Origin: Lachnospira pectinoschiza
Lineage (GTDB): Bacteria; Bacillota; Clostridia; Lachnospirales; Lachnospiraceae
DNA length: 64,000 nucleotides
Reading direction: 5' to 3'
NCBI RefSeq assembly: GCF_900103815.1
Contig: NZ_FNHZ01000002.1
Span: 1 to 64,000 of the forward strand
The notes below the pieces were generated by a model. The model did no database searches, was not told the DNA's origin, and was given only the letters and a program-made list of their open reading frames with translations. Positions 35,859-45,404 of the stretch are shown here, piece after piece. Within the stretch, counting starts at the first letter, position 1, and each line of letters starts with the position of its first letter. A program made the position numbers and the translations under genes.

Positions 35859-35966
35859 CTTATATGAAGTGGATAAAAAGCCACTTTATTTAAGTATGAA
35901 CAATTAATTAGGATATAGATTTTATTAGAAGGGGTAAGGGATTTAACCATCTAGTTAGGAGGTAGT

Positions 35967-38900
35967 ATGAAGAAGTTTATGAGACTTAAGATGAAATGGA
36001 AGCTAACAATAGGAGCGATGTTAGCTGTAGTTTTAGTGTGGGGAGCAATCTACATTGCAATTGGTGATACAAGTGTAAGTTTAGCTCTTAATCTAAGCAC
36101 CCTTTCAATCACTGAAGGAAGCACTTCAACTGCCCTTTATACATCTACATTTTCAGGAACAGATGATAATTACGTGGATACTGACGACTCCTCTCTTGAT
36201 GGCTATGCCAATGTTAAAAGACTTATTTGGACCACATCTGATAGCGACGTGGTTTCTTTTGTAGATGATGACGGAGAATATCAGGAAACTATAGATAATA
36301 CAATTAGACCAACTCTTTACGGGGCTAGTGCTGGTGCGGCCACAGTCACTGTTTCCTACCATTCAAGGACTTACGATGAAAATGGTGACATTGCCACAGA
36401 TACTGTTGTTAAATCCGCATCTGCATCAGTATATGTACCTATTGAAGTAGAATTTTATGTAACTCGTGACGGAACAGATGTTACAGATGAAAATTACTAC
36501 GAAGTCGGGGATATTATTACAATTTCAAGTAATACATCAACCTCAAATCCATTATTTATTTCAACAACAAATGATACAACAGGAAATGTAACAAGCGACG
36601 GCGTGGTTGAACTTGTTTCTTCTACTTATAATACAGCAACTCTTGAAGTAGTTGGTGGTGGTAAAACAGTAATTACTGCAAGAACTACTGATGGAGATGG
36701 TGTAACAGCTCTTTCTTCTACATTTACATGTGTAGGCGAGGTTGAATTTTATGAGGGCTCAGACTATGCTAATAGCGAAGGCCACTATATTCAGACTTTA
36801 AGCTCAGGACAAAAATACATGATTTTAGATGACACTGATTTTGAGAGCTTTACATATGAAACAGTTCCATCAAATGTAACTTATCCTTCAACTTCAGGAG
36901 TGGAATATGAAATTGCTGATACAAGCATTGCAACTGTAATTGCCGGCACAGTTTGCGGCGTGGCAGCAGGTGTTACAAAGCTTACAGCAGGAGTTACGGT
37001 TACGGATGTCAACGGAGATAGCACCTGGCTTACTTATGATACAGTAAATATTGTAGTGCCCTTTAAAAAGTTAGGAAATGAAACTACAACCCTAAATGTT
37101 GATGATCAGCTGCAACTCTACACCTCAGGTGTTACAAGTGAGGTAACTTGGTCTACTTCAGATACCTCTGTATTACAGGTTGATGCATCCACTGGCCTTG
37201 TAACAGCAACGGGCGCTGGAACTGCCATAATTTACGCCACAAGAACTCAGGATGAATTATACACAACCTATAATCAGACCTATCAGTTATTATATACAAT
37301 CACTGTAATTGATGATTTTGGTCTAAGCACAACAACAGCTACCCTAAATATAGGAGATAGCTTTGATTTAAAGGCCTTAGTAACTAATGAAGTAACAGCA
37401 GATGATTTAACTTATACAATTACAAATCAGGCAAACGACGCAGGCGTTGTGCCAAGCGATGACATCGTAACTGTTTCCCAGTCAGATGATGGCGTTACAT
37501 TTACAGTAACAGGCGTATCTGCCGGTACGACACATATTAAGATTATTCAAAATATTGACGGAGTTATAAAGTCTGACACCTGCGTAGTTTACGTAACAAC
37601 TCCAGTTGAGGGCATTTCTATTAATCCTTCAACTATAGATATTGCAATTGGCACTACAGAAACGGTTCAGCTTGAATTTACACCGGAGAGCCCAACAAAT
37701 AACACTGTTTACTGGTTTACTTCAGATAGTAGCGTAGCCACAGTAACAGGAACGAGCTACACAGCAAGCATTACAGGTGTTAGTGGTGGTAGCTGTACAA
37801 TCTCAGTTATTTCTCAGGATGGCCTTTATATGGCAAGCTGTACAGTTAATGTAACCGTGGCAGTAACAGGCGTAAGCCTTAATGCTACAACGGTTTCCAC
37901 AAATCTTTCTGTAGGACAGTATCAATTAGTAGCAACAGTTACACCAGCTGATACTGATGGTGTTAATACAAATGTAACTTGGACTAGCTCAGATACTAGC
38001 GTAGCAACAGTAGACGAAAATGGCTTAGTTACATTTGTATCATCAGGAAACGTAACTATCGTCTGCCAGACAGAAGAGGGTGGTTATCTTGCCATGTGTA
38101 ATATAACAATAGCAATTCCTGTAGAATCCATAACTCTAAACCATACAGACGAGATTCTCTCAATTGGCGATACCTTGACAATTTCTGCCACAGTCCTTCC
38201 ACAGACGGCAACAAACAGAGAGGTATCTTGGTCTTCAACAAATACAAGCGTGGCAACAGTTGATGAAAATGGCGTTGTAACAGCAGTGGCCAGTGGTAGC
38301 GCAACTATCCTTTGTCAGTCTACAGATGGAACCGCCTTAGTTGAGACCTGCGCAATTTATGTAAAGCAGCCTATTACATCAATTACTCTTACAACTACTG
38401 AAATTACTGTAAGAAAGGGACAGGTATTCTGGCTCTATGCTACAGTTCTTCCTGAAAATGCAGACAACAAAACCCTTACTTGGACTAGTGCCGATTCAGA
38501 TTATGTAACAGTAGATTCAGATGGAATGGTAACAGCTGTTGAGGCAACAGACGGAGCGGCAATTACAATTACTTGTACTAATGATGATACGGGACTATAT
38601 GCAACTTGTAAGGTAACAGTAACACAGCCAGTTACAGGCATCACCCTTAATTCTTCTTATCAAGAATTATGGGTAGGCTCAAAGTACGCCATTATTCCAA
38701 CTATTGAGCCAACAGATGCGGAGAATAAAAATGTAACTTATCTATCAAGTGATGAATCCGTAGCCACAGTTGATGAAAATGGCGTAGTTACAGCAGTAGC
38801 TGGTGGTTCTTGTGTAATTGAGGTTACAACGGAGGAGTGTTCCCTTACGGCGGCTTGTAACATCGTAGTATTTGAATATGTATCAACGGTAAGTTTAGAT

Positions 38901-39857
38901 CAAAGCGAATTTTATATAAACGTAGGAGATAAGAAGAAAATCAATGCCACAGTGGGGGCCGACACAGCCACTACAAAGACGGTTTCTTGGACCTCATCTA
39001 ATGACTCCTATTGTAGTGTAGACTCCACAGGCTATATAACAGCTATTAGCCCTGGAAATGTAACAATTACCGCCACAGCAACAGATGGAAGTAGCGTTAG
39101 CGCTAGCTGTATTGTTCATGTGGTAAATCCTGTAACGGGAATTAGTGTAAGCCCTTCTACTTCAAGGATTTTAGTAGGGGACTCAGTAGTTTTATCAGCA
39201 AATATAAGTCCTAGTAACGCAACAGTTCAAACTGTAACCTGGACAAGTTCAGATACAAGCATTGCCACAGTAGATGAGCAAGGCGAAGTAATTGGCGTGG
39301 CAGCAGGTAAGGTTAAAATTACAGCTACTTCTACAGATGGCAATAGCGTAAAGGGCGTGGCATGGGTTTATGTCACAACCCCAATAAATATCACATCATT
39401 AAAGATTAACTCCTCTAGTATCTATATGCTAAATGGTAAATCAAGACAGCTAAGCGTCATTGTAAGACCTGTAACAAATACAGATGCCTATAGCTGGTAT
39501 TCATCAGATACCGGTATTGTAACAGTTAATCAAAATGGCCTTATTACAACGGTGGGACCAGGAACTGCAGAAGTTTATGTAATGAGTGAAGGATCATCAG
39601 TTGAGGCTACTTGTACAGTTCACTCACTAGCTCTTAGCTCAACATCTATAACTCTTGAACAGTACGATAGCTACTATTTAACAGTAATTGGCAATGATGA
39701 AGAAAATACAGTCACATGGCGAAGTACAAACCCAAGAGTAGCAACTGTAAATGACGATGGAACTATTGTTGCAAGAAAGGCAGGAACTTGTACAATTAAG
39801 GCCATAGTAGACAACAAAACCCTAAATTGTGTAGTTCGTGTAACAAATTTTAGATAG
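35967..39857 (+). CDS. Giant membrane-anchored surface protein with about 11 BIG2 Ig-like repeats
   Basis: A 1296-residue extracytoplasmic protein. Residues about 14-33 form a signal anchor (KLTIGAMLAVVLVWGAIYIA) with no clear cleavage or lipobox. The first third holds less regular beta domains; from about residue 365 to the end there are about eleven units of about 85 residues, of the BIG2 form (GI.L....L..G ... W.SSD.SVATVDENG.VTAVA.G). No sortase motif or S-layer domain is seen. Such proteins act as adhesins or wall-spanning stalks; the role here is not known. AGGAGG precedes the ATG, and a candidate flagellar-sigma promoter lies upstream. Confidence 0.88.
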   Translation: MKKFMRLKMKWKLTIGAMLAVVLVWGAIYIAIGDTSVSLALNLSTLSITEGSTSTALYTSTFSGTDDNYVDTDDSSLDGYANVKRLIWTTSDSDVVSFVDDDGEYQETIDNTIRPTLYGASAGAATVTVSYHSRTYDENGDIATDTVVKSASASVYVPIEVEFYVTRDGTDVTDENYYEVGDIITISSNTSTSNPLFISTTNDTTGNVTSDGVVELVSSTYNTATLEVVGGGKTVITARTTDGDGVTALSSTFTCVGEVEFYEGSDYANSEGHYIQTLSSGQKYMILDDTDFESFTYETVPSNVTYPSTSGVEYEIADTSIATVIAGTVCGVAAGVTKLTAGVTVTDVNGDSTWLTYDTVNIVVPFKKLGNETTTLNVDDQLQLYTSGVTSEVTWSTSDTSVLQVDASTGLVTATGAGTAIIYATRTQDELYTTYNQTYQLLYTITVIDDFGLSTTTATLNIGDSFDLKALVTNEVTADDLTYTITNQANDAGVVPSDDIVTVSQSDDGVTFTVTGVSAGTTHIKIIQNIDGVIKSDTCVVYVTTPVEGISINPSTIDIAIGTTETVQLEFTPESPTNNTVYWFTSDSSVATVTGTSYTASITGVSGGSCTISVISQDGLYMASCTVNVTVAVTGVSLNATTVSTNLSVGQYQLVATVTPADTDGVNTNVTWTSSDTSVATVDENGLVTFVSSGNVTIVCQTEEGGYLAMCNITIAIPVESITLNHTDEILSIGDTLTISATVLPQTATNREVSWSSTNTSVATVDENGVVTAVASGSATILCQSTDGTALVETCAIYVKQPITSITLTTTEITVRKGQVFWLYATVLPENADNKTLTWTSADSDYVTVDSDGMVTAVEATDGAAITITCTNDDTGLYATCKVTVTQPVTGITLNSSYQELWVGSKYAIIPTIEPTDAENKNVTYLSSDESVATVDENGVVTAVAGGSCVIEVTTEECSLTAACNIVVFEYVSTVSLDQSEFYINVGDKKKINATVGADTATTKTVSWTSSNDSYCSVDSTGYITAISPGNVTITATATDGSSVSASCIVHVVNPVTGISVSPSTSRILVGDSVVLSANISPSNATVQTVTWTSSDTSIATVDEQGEVIGVAAGKVKITATSTDGNSVKGVAWVYVTTPINITSLKINSSSIYMLNGKSRQLSVIVRPVTNTDAYSWYSSDTGIVTVNQNGLITTVGPGTAEVYVMSEGSSVEATCTVHSLALSSTSITLEQYDSYYLTVIGNDEENTVTWRSTNPRVATVNDDGTIVARKAGTCTIKAIVDNKTLNCVVRVTNFR

Positions 39858-39967
39858 TTTAAGCATACTTTATTTGAAGGACACAATTTGGACACAAAAT
39901 GAAATTAACATAATATACAGATAGCAAAGTTAATTCTTTCTATCTCCCCCTCATATTTTTATTTTTT

Positions 39968-40000
39968 AAGGAGATGCTTGCACACGCATCTCCTTTTTTT
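39968..40000 (+). terminator. Terminator of the BIG2 protein gene
   Basis: A perfect 10-bp stem (39968-39977 with 39986-39995) followed by seven T. Confidence 0.93.
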
Positions 40001-40009
40001 ACGCCCTGG

Positions 40010-40248
40010 GGGGAGGAAATGTAAGGGAAGGGCTTTCGGCTGGGGAAGTTCTACATTAGTGGCATGGGGCGCCCTTCTTTTTTTAGAGCACGCTTTCGCT
40101 AAGCTAGCAGCCTAGTAGCACTAAGCGCCTTTCCCCCTTGCGGGTGAAACTTGCTAAGTGCTAAGGCTGCTAGAATTGCCTAAAAAAAGAAGACGCCCCA
40201 CTCGCCTGAACTTGTCACAGCCGAAAGCCCCCACTACGTTACCTCCCC
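40010..40248. repeat. 239-bp GC-rich imperfect palindrome
   Basis: Two arms of about 110 bp fold on each other. Matching blocks run from outside in: GGGGAGG with CCTCCCC; GGCTTTCGGCTG with CAGCCGAAAGCC; AAGTTC with GAACTT; TGGGGCG with CGCCCCA; TTCTTTTTTTAG with CTAAAAAAAGAA; CTAGCAGCCT with AGGCTGCTAG; TAGCACT with AGTGCTA. The centre is a TTGC-loop hairpin at about 40130-40148. No gene is present. The GC-rich arms contrast with the AT-rich genome. Confidence 0.85.
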
Positions 40249-40368
40249 GCTTAGGGGAAAAGTGGCGGGACGGAGGTGTGCTTTGTCTCTAGTTAAGCAA
40301 GTTGGGTATCGTTTTGGAAGCTTTTCTTAGGGGAATTTTGACTATTTCCCGGTAGTTTGTTGTTTTAA

Positions 40369-40710
40369 GGCACAAGACCAGGAAATTTTTCATTTTTTAA
40401 GCGGGGGCTTAAGGCTTCCTTATTAGTGAAATTTCACTATTTAACGAGAATTTATGAATTATAGCCACAATTTTTAATAAGTGTTGTAGTTGCTTATATG
40501 AGAGCTTGTGCTTATTTTTACAAGTTCTTGATAGAAAGGCACAGAAGTTAAAAGTTTTAAATCTAATCATATAAGTTTCATAAAGGGGCTTGTGCTTTTT
40601 TAATTAGAATTTACTAATCATAGCCACTTCATGTCTAAAAAATACAAAAATGAAAAATTTACTGTGTGGCTGTTTTTAGATATTTAAAGCAAGTTGGCCA
40701 CAAACCACTA
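40369..40710. repeat. Array A: diverged tandem hairpin units
   Basis: Gene-free. The motifs TGTGC or GTGGC (at about 40507, 40590, 40665) each face GCACA or GCCAC about 32 bases downstream (40538, 40622, 40697), giving hairpin units every 75-84 bp. A perfect 16-bp palindrome, TAGTGAAATTTCACTA, is at 40424-40439. The last unit (about 40640-40710) is closely similar to the end of array B. The stretch 40711-40868 holds nothing I can name. Confidence 0.65.
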
Positions 40711-40881
40711 ATCCCCAAAGGCTAGCAGTGGCTAAATCCCAGCAATTCATCGCCAAAAGGCACACAAGCCCCAAACAGCCCCTTTACGTTCCACAGCCCC
40801 TCCACCTCACTACACTTCTGTCTTGCGAAAATCCCCCATTTATGCTAAACTTAAAAAGTTAAATTCATTGGAGGAATTATT

Positions 40882-42498
40882 ATGTCAGACAATAATAATA
40901 AGAATTTTGATAATGACTTAAATGCTAAGACACAGGTCATTAACAACAAGAGGGTAAGGGAAGAAATTAATGATTTAGAAGCCACTAAGCAGATTAATGG
41001 TGACGAGATTAGTAAGATTTTGAGTGAGAATAGCAAGAACATTGCTGATAATATAAAGGCCCTTGATAGTAACAATCAAAGATCAATTGATGAAGAGATA
41101 GAAGATTCTATTAAGAAGATGGTAGCAGAGGAAACTTCTGTTGCTAGGGCTTACATGGATTTAGGTAAAACGGAGAGCTTAAAGTATCAGCCAGATATTA
41201 AGCTAGTTGATGATGTGGATGATACTAAGATAATTAATCCTGATGATACAGTAGTTGTGCCAGAGGATAAGAAGAAAAAGCTAGATAAGAAAACTAAGTA
41301 TACAATTATTGCGATTGCAGCAACAGTAGTTATTTTACTAGCAGTAATTATTAGCGTGGCAATTATTAATAACAATTCTACTAAGAAAAGCTATAGCTAT
41401 AATTATGATAAAGGTATGGAATACTATAATGATGGCGATTACTCTAAGGCAACAAGTTATTTAAAGACAGCAAGCCTTACATCAAAGGGTAAGACAAATC
41501 TTGAACTTAAGATGGCTCTTTACGAGTGCTATTATAAGCTTGAAGATTATGATAGTGCCATTGAAACTTTAAAAGACATTTTATCTTATGATGATGAATA
41601 TGATAAGGCGATTACAGCTCTTGCAAAGCTTTATGCAAAGCTAGAGGATGGAGAATCTCTTACAGAACTTATTAATACATATAAAGATACTTCTATGAAG
41701 AAGTATATAGAAAGTTATATTGTAAATGCACCTACAGCAAATAAAGAAGCTGGTGAGTATGATGAAGACATTGAGCTAACTCTTGAATCTTCAGATTCAG
41801 ATACTACAATCTATTACACAGTTGATGGCAGTGAGCCAACAACAAAGAGCACACAATATGACGGAACAGCTATTAAGATAAGTACAGGAACTACAACAAT
41901 TAAGGCAATTGCCGTTGATAATATTGGAGTTGTAAGTGATACCTTCAGCGCTGAATACATTTTAGTATATGGAAAACCAGATGCACCAGATATTTCGCCA
42001 AGTTCCGGCACATATGCACAGGGACAGGTTTTCTCTATAACTAATATTCCAGAGGGCGCTACAGCTTACTACACACTTGATGGCTCAACACCAACAACTT
42101 CAAGCACTGTCTACACTGATGAGGTAGAGCTTCCAGTTGGAAATATTGTGGTTTCAGCAATTATTGTTAGCGAACATGAGCAGACAAGCTCAGTGACAAA
42201 GAGAAATTACGTGATAAGTGCCAGTGCTTCATATACTAGAGCAGAGTGCCTTTCATTTTTACAGGACAAGCTAGTAAATAAGGGCGTACTTACATCCTCA
42301 ACTAAGCTAGCCAATGGCAATGCTGCCGACTTTAGCTATGTTTCGAATACACAGGTAGATAGCATATCTATGTACATTTTCAAGTTAATAGACAAGCAGA
42401 CTTCACAGGTGATTGGCACTTACGGAGTTTCTATTAATTACGGTACTGTCTACATTATTTCAGGCTCTGAAGGTAGCTATAGTTCTAGCGTACTTTAG
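40882..42498 (+). CDS. Membrane receptor-like protein: acidic cytoplasmic part, TPR-like and two chitobiase-type (CHB_HEX_C) domains
   Basis: Function not recognised. The 538-residue protein has a polar cytoplasmic part (1-about 130), one membrane segment (about 134-158), an extracytoplasmic TPR-like region starting GMEYYNDGDYSKATSYLKTA (about 172-265), and two repeats of the CHB_HEX_C_1 type: TIYYTVDGSEPTTKST (about 310) and AYYTLDGSTPTTSSTVY (about 395). A unique C-terminal domain follows (about 445-538). A GGAGGAA site precedes the ATG. The order of parts resembles the protein at 1419-3587. The beta domains often sit in carbohydrate-active proteins, so a wall-facing role is plausible. Confidence 0.82.
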   Translation: MSDNNNKNFDNDLNAKTQVINNKRVREEINDLEATKQINGDEISKILSENSKNIADNIKALDSNNQRSIDEEIEDSIKKMVAEETSVARAYMDLGKTESLKYQPDIKLVDDVDDTKIINPDDTVVVPEDKKKKLDKKTKYTIIAIAATVVILLAVIISVAIINNNSTKKSYSYNYDKGMEYYNDGDYSKATSYLKTASLTSKGKTNLELKMALYECYYKLEDYDSAIETLKDILSYDDEYDKAITALAKLYAKLEDGESLTELINTYKDTSMKKYIESYIVNAPTANKEAGEYDEDIELTLESSDSDTTIYYTVDGSEPTTKSTQYDGTAIKISTGTTTIKAIAVDNIGVVSDTFSAEYILVYGKPDAPDISPSSGTYAQGQVFSITNIPEGATAYYTLDGSTPTTSSTVYTDEVELPVGNIVVSAIIVSEHEQTSSVTKRNYVISASASYTRAECLSFLQDKLVNKGVLTSSTKLANGNAADFSYVSNTQVDSISMYIFKLIDKQTSQVIGTYGVSINYGTVYIISGSEGSYSSSVL

Positions 42499-42513
42499 TT
42501 TTGTAAGAAGAGT

Positions 42514-42678
42514 TTTGAACGCAGTGTAAGCAATCCCCCGCTTTAAAAGCGTAAGCTTTAAGCGGGGGTATAAAGCTTACTAGTGTCAGAAGGGGTTAAA
42601 GCCCCTTCTGACAAGTGGCACAAAGTGCCACTGCGTTCATGAGGAAGTAGCGAAGCGGATTCCGAATGTCCGCTTTAC
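42514..42678 (+). repeat. 165-bp structured element, copy 1
   Basis: It is identical to copy 2 (45405-45569) at 163 of 165 positions. Helices: outer GAACGC/GCGTTC (42517-42522 with 42633-42638); GTAAGC/GCTTAC (42526-42531 with 42575-42580); a 14-bp hairpin (42535-42550 with 42555-42568) closed by a GTAA tetraloop of GNRA type; a 12-bp hairpin (42584-42595 with 42602-42613); AGTGGCAC/GTGCCACT (42614-42621 with 42625-42632); and AAGCGGA/TCCGCTT (42653-42659 with 42669-42675). It looks like a folded RNA or a palindromic mobile repeat. Confidence 0.88.
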
Positions 42679-42697
42679 TAAAAAGGACATGAAAGAT

Positions 42698-42743
42698 TTT
42701 TGAAAGAATGAGACATTTTCTTTTGAAAGAATGAGACATTTTC
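42698..42743 (+). repeat. Perfect 23-bp tandem direct repeat
   Basis: Units at 42698-42720 and 42721-42743 abut and are identical; each starts TTTTGAAAGAATGAGACATT. They lie just after structured element copy 1 and resemble the pair after hisF. The rest of the gap up to 43024 is AT-rich and shows only the nfnA ribosome site. Confidence 0.9.
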
Positions 42744-43024
42744 CCTTTGAAAATGTAAAACTAAATAAAGCTTAAATTAGACCATGAGTTTTACTAAATC
42801 ATACATTTAATCAATGTTTGACCATTTTGTAATTCTTATGGTCTTTTTGTTTAAAAGTTTGCTAACTAGACAAAGGTTTTTTATTGAAATGGAACAAAAA
42901 AATAGTTGATTTCATTTGACACAAACTTAACAATTAGTTAAAATTATAAATGGTAGTAAATGAGAAGTTTTATCAACTTTCCATTGAGCTTATTATGAGA
43001 AAATTTAGGAAAGGGGTACAAATT

Positions 43025-43915
43025 ATGTACAAGATTCTTAAGGCCGAAAATATAGCGGATAAGATTTATCTAATGGATGTAGAAGCTCCAAGAGTGGCAT
43101 CCCATTGTGAACCTGGCCAGTTCGTAATTGTAAAGATGGATGAGAAGGGAGAAAGAATACCTCTTACAATTTGTGATTACGATAGAGAAAAGGGTACAAT
43201 TACAATCGTATTCCAGACAGTTGGTGCATCTACAGAGAAGATGGCTAAATTAAAGGCAGGAGATTCTTTCCAGGATTTTGTAGGTCCACTTGGCCGCCCA
43301 TCTGAAATGGTTGAGGAAGATTTAGAAGAATTAAAGAAAAAGAAGATCGTATTTGTAGCAGGTGGTGTTGGTACTGCGCCTGTATTCCCACAGGTTAAGT
43401 GGTTATATGCTCATGGTATTGAGTGTGATGTTATCGTTGGTGCTAAGAATAAGGATTTAATCATCTTAGAGGACGAGTTAAGAGCAATTGCAGGGGACAA
43501 TTTATACATCACAACAGATGACGGTAGCTATGTCAGAAAGGGCATGGGTACTGACGTATTAAAGGATTTAGTTAACAATCAGGGTAAGAAGTATGATAGA
43601 TGTATTGCTATTGGACCACTTATCATGATGAAATTCGTATGTCTCCTTACAAAGGAATTAGGAATTCCTACAATAGTTTCTATGAACCCAATTATGGTAG
43701 ATGGAACAGGTATGTGTGGCGCATGTCGTCTTCAGGTTGGAGATGAGATTAAATTTGCTTGTGTTGATGGACCAGAATTTGATGGTCATTTAGTAGATTT
43801 TGATCAGGCAATGAAGAGACAGCAGACATATAAGACAGAAGAAGGTAGAGCAATGCTTAAGCTTATTGAAGGTGATACTCACCACGGTGGTTGCGGACAT
43901 TGCAGTAACGACTAA
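43025..43915 (+). CDS. nfnA: NfnA-like FAD/[2Fe-2S] oxidoreductase subunit (DHOD electron-transfer/GltA-partner family)
   Basis: The small subunit of NADH-dependent reduced ferredoxin:NADP oxidoreductase, which bifurcates electrons between NADPH, ferredoxin and NAD. The 296-residue protein has a ferredoxin-reductase-like FAD domain (RIPLTICDYD), an NAD-binding domain (FVAGGVGTAPVFPQ) and a C-terminal [2Fe-2S] site (MCGACRLQVGD and FACVDGPEFDG). I took ATG 43025 after GGAAAGGGG, since the 25 residues upstream are not family-like. The nfnB gene follows. An older name is sulfide dehydrogenase or glutamate synthase-associated subunit. Confidence 0.85.
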   Translation: MYKILKAENIADKIYLMDVEAPRVASHCEPGQFVIVKMDEKGERIPLTICDYDREKGTITIVFQTVGASTEKMAKLKAGDSFQDFVGPLGRPSEMVEEDLEELKKKKIVFVAGGVGTAPVFPQVKWLYAHGIECDVIVGAKNKDLIILEDELRAIAGDNLYITTDDGSYVRKGMGTDVLKDLVNNQGKKYDRCIAIGPLIMMKFVCLLTKELGIPTIVSMNPIMVDGTGMCGACRLQVGDEIKFACVDGPEFDGHLVDFDQAMKRQQTYKTEEGRAMLKLIEGDTHHGGCGHCSND

Positions 43916-43957
43916 TTTGTCAGATTGATATAGAAACACTATTATTGGAGGTTAAAT

Positions 43958-45343
43958 ATGGACGTAATGAAGAAAGTTCCAGTTAGAGAGCAAGATCCTA
44001 ACGTTAGAAATAAGAATTTTGATGAAGTATGTCTTGGCTATAATTTAGAAGAAGCTAAGGCTGAAGCAAGCAGATGTTTAAACTGTAAGAATGCTAGATG
44101 TATCCAGGGCTGTCCTGTATCAATTAACATTCCTAAGTTTATTGCAGAAGTTAAGGAAGGCAATATTGCAGAAGCTTATAACGTAATTAGCGAATCTTCA
44201 GCACTTCCAGCTGTTTGTGGTAGAGTTTGCCCACAGGAATCACAGTGCGAAGGCGTTTGTGTAAGAGGTATTAAGGGCGAGTCAGTTTCAATCGGTAAGT
44301 TAGAGAGATTCGTAGCTGACTGGGCTAGAGAAAATGGCATTACACCTAAGGGTGCAGATAAGAAGAATGGCAAGAAGGTAGCTGTTATTGGTTCAGGTCC
44401 TTCAGGCCTTACATGTGCAGGTGACCTTGCAAAGCTTGGTTATGATGTAACAATTTTTGAAGCTCTTCATGAAGCCGGCGGCGTTTTAGTTTACGGTATT
44501 CCAGAATTCCGTTTACCAAAGCAGACTGTTGTGGCAGCAGAAGTTGAGAATGTTAAGAAGCTTGGCGTAAAGATTGAAACTAACGTAGTTATTGGTCGTT
44601 CAATGACAATTGATCAGTTATTAAATGATGAAGGTTTCGATGCAGTTTACATCGGTTCCGGTGCTGGTCTTCCAAGATTTATGGGTATCCCTGGTGAAAA
44701 TGCTAACGAAGTATTTTCAGCTAACGAATACCTTACAAGAAGTAACTTAATGAAGGCTTTCGATGATGAATATGATACTCCAATTGCTAGATTTAAGAAG
44801 GTTGCAGTAGTTGGTGGCGGTAACGTTGCTATGGATGCTGCAAGAACAGCTCTTAGACTTGGCGCTGAAGTACATGTAATTTATAGACGTTCCCTTGAAG
44901 AACTTCCAGCAAGAGCTGAAGAAGTACATCATGCTAAGGAAGAGGGAATCATCTTTGACTTATTACAGAACCCAACAGAGATCCTTACAGATGACAAGGG
45001 TAATGTAACAGGTATCAAGGTTATTAAGATGGAACTTGGCGAGCCAGATGAATCAGGCAGAAGAAGACCAATCGAAATCCCAGGCTCAGAATATGAGATG
45101 GATGTAGATGCAGTTATCATGTCTCTTGGTACATCTCCAAACCCACTTATTTCATCAACAACTAAGGGCCTTGAGATTAATAAGAGAAAATGTATCGTAG
45201 CCGAAGAAGAAACAGGTAAGACTTCAAAGACAGCAGTATATGCTGGTGGTGATGCCGTAACAGGTGCAGCTACAGTAATCCTTGCAATGGGTGCTGGTAA
45301 GGCAGGCGCAAAGGGTATCCACGAATTCTTATCAAACAACTAG
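43958..45343 (+). CDS. nfnB: NfnB-like FAD/[4Fe-4S] subunit (annotated also as glutamate synthase small chain, GltA)
   Basis: The 461-residue flavoprotein holds the bifurcating FAD and two [4Fe-4S] clusters. The N-terminal cluster domain has SRCLNCKNARCIQGCPV and CGRVCPQESQCEGVCVRG. The FAD motif AVIGSGPSGLTCAGDLAKLG and GGVLVYGIPEFRLPK follow, then a second nucleotide motif, AVVGGGNVAMDAARTALRLG. The gene follows nfnA by 42 bp and no large glutamate synthase subunit is near, which favours Nfn over glutamate synthase. It is followed by a GAAA-loop terminator. Confidence 0.9.
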   Translation: MDVMKKVPVREQDPNVRNKNFDEVCLGYNLEEAKAEASRCLNCKNARCIQGCPVSINIPKFIAEVKEGNIAEAYNVISESSALPAVCGRVCPQESQCEGVCVRGIKGESVSIGKLERFVADWARENGITPKGADKKNGKKVAVIGSGPSGLTCAGDLAKLGYDVTIFEALHEAGGVLVYGIPEFRLPKQTVVAAEVENVKKLGVKIETNVVIGRSMTIDQLLNDEGFDAVYIGSGAGLPRFMGIPGENANEVFSANEYLTRSNLMKAFDDEYDTPIARFKKVAVVGGGNVAMDAARTALRLGAEVHVIYRRSLEELPARAEEVHHAKEEGIIFDLLQNPTEILTDDKGNVTGIKVIKMELGEPDESGRRRPIEIPGSEYEMDVDAVIMSLGTSPNPLISSTTKGLEINKRKCIVAEEETGKTSKTAVYAGGDAVTGAATVILAMGAGKAGAKGIHEFLSNN

Positions 45344-45372
45344 ATTATAATTGTAGGCGCAATTCATATATG

Positions 45373-45403
45373 AGAGGTGTGGCGAAAGCCGCACCTCTTT
45401 TTT
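45373..45403 (+). terminator. Terminator of nfnAB
   Basis: An 11-bp stem with one G-T pair (45373-45383 with 45388-45398), a GAAA tetraloop and a T run. It abuts structured element copy 2. Confidence 0.92.
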
Positions 45404-45404
45404 G

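Noticed and set aside
43958..45343. Glutamate synthase small subunit as the main call
   Set aside because: No large glutamate synthase subunit is adjacent, and an NfnA-like [2Fe-2S] subunit is directly upstream, so NfnB is favoured.
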